The position numbers were made by a program, and so were the translations under genes. DNA of 64,000 bases from Prorocentrum cordatum (taxonomy: Eukaryota > Sar > Dinophyceae > Prorocentrales > Prorocentraceae), in assembly GCA_963575745.1 (NCBI GenBank), contig CAUYUJ010003018.1:1-64000 (forward strand). The letters run 5' to 3'. The notes beneath the pieces were generated by a model. The model saw only the letters and a list, made by a program, of their open reading frames with translations, had not been told where the DNA came from and searched no databases. Shown here piece after piece: positions 63,741 to 64,000 of this stretch (positions are counted from its first letter, which is position 1; each line of letters begins with the position of its first letter).

Positions 63741-64000
63741 CCAAAGAACCATTCACAGCTCACGAGGTCCGTCATATGCACAGGACGGCAGACTACCTCG
63801 ACAGACCAGCGAGGCAGACCAGCACGGCAGAGTTCTACCTCGAAGTTGAGCGGGGGACTAGCAAAATGACCCGATAGCGCGTGTGTTGGTCTGCTGAGGT
63901 ACTACTCTGAGTTGTTTTGACGTTCCAGCAAACGTTCTCTGACAAGCGCGTTGGACAAAGCGGCTACGGATCGCATCGGGAAACTGGCTGTCGGATGACG
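63741..64000. other. Window end
   Basis: Unique DNA with no supported gene. The last bases, CGGATGACG, resemble the start of the CGGATGACGGGAAGCG word seen near 53467 and 53883. Confidence 0.35.

Overview
The window looks like nuclear DNA of a dinoflagellate. The strongest single clue is at 59602-59623: 22 bases that, as far as I recall it, match the dinoflagellate trans-splicing leader exactly, lying 40 bases before an ATG. Other clues are a decayed Ty1/copia-type reverse transcriptase of a kind common in dinoflagellate genomes, GC-rich exon islands far apart, and long degenerate minisatellites. A Prorocentrum-like species would fit, but I cannot fix the species from this sequence. There is no prokaryotic gene organisation: no operons, no ribosome binding sites, and few long reading frames that look like protein.

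Layout. 0.3-2.6 kb holds a frame-broken copia Pol pseudogene, interrupted by two copies of a ~160-bp element that recurs at 3.0 and 3.3 kb. 5.4-7.9, 15.5-16.7, 26.7-27.6 and 46.8-47.3 kb, with shorter patches, hold arrays of an ~11-bp CTTGG unit. 8-25 kb is a mosaic of small fold-back and MITE-like repeats (called here K, M, N, P, D, S, R, G and FB), pyrimidine or purine tracts and a few exon-like islands. 25-41 kb is mostly low complexity: trinucleotide runs, T-rich tracts, GCGCAACCC repeats and an AT-rich TATG block. 41.9-43.6 kb contains the best spliced-gene candidate. 43.7-44.4 kb has a frame-broken Trp/Gln-rich repeat reading on the minus strand. 48.1-53.2 kb is poly-C, then (ACT)n, then a 3.9-kb array of exact ~11-bp CATACG units. 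53.8-63.4 kb is a duplicated block of ~70-bp-spaced ACATCCTC motifs and GCCGTGCTCC repeats. Inserted in it is an intron-free reading frame (59664-61535) preceded by the spliced-leader relic.

Functionally the window is dominated by mobile and tandem repeats. The copia element is dead. The reading frame at 59.7 kb looks like a processed retrocopy of a trans-spliced mRNA. The small elements with target duplications (K, M and the 160-bp element E) point to past transposition. Two E copies sit between long direct repeats that each contain an AGGT, the layout expected if insertion could create a removable intron. None of the exon candidates could be tied to a known protein family by eye.
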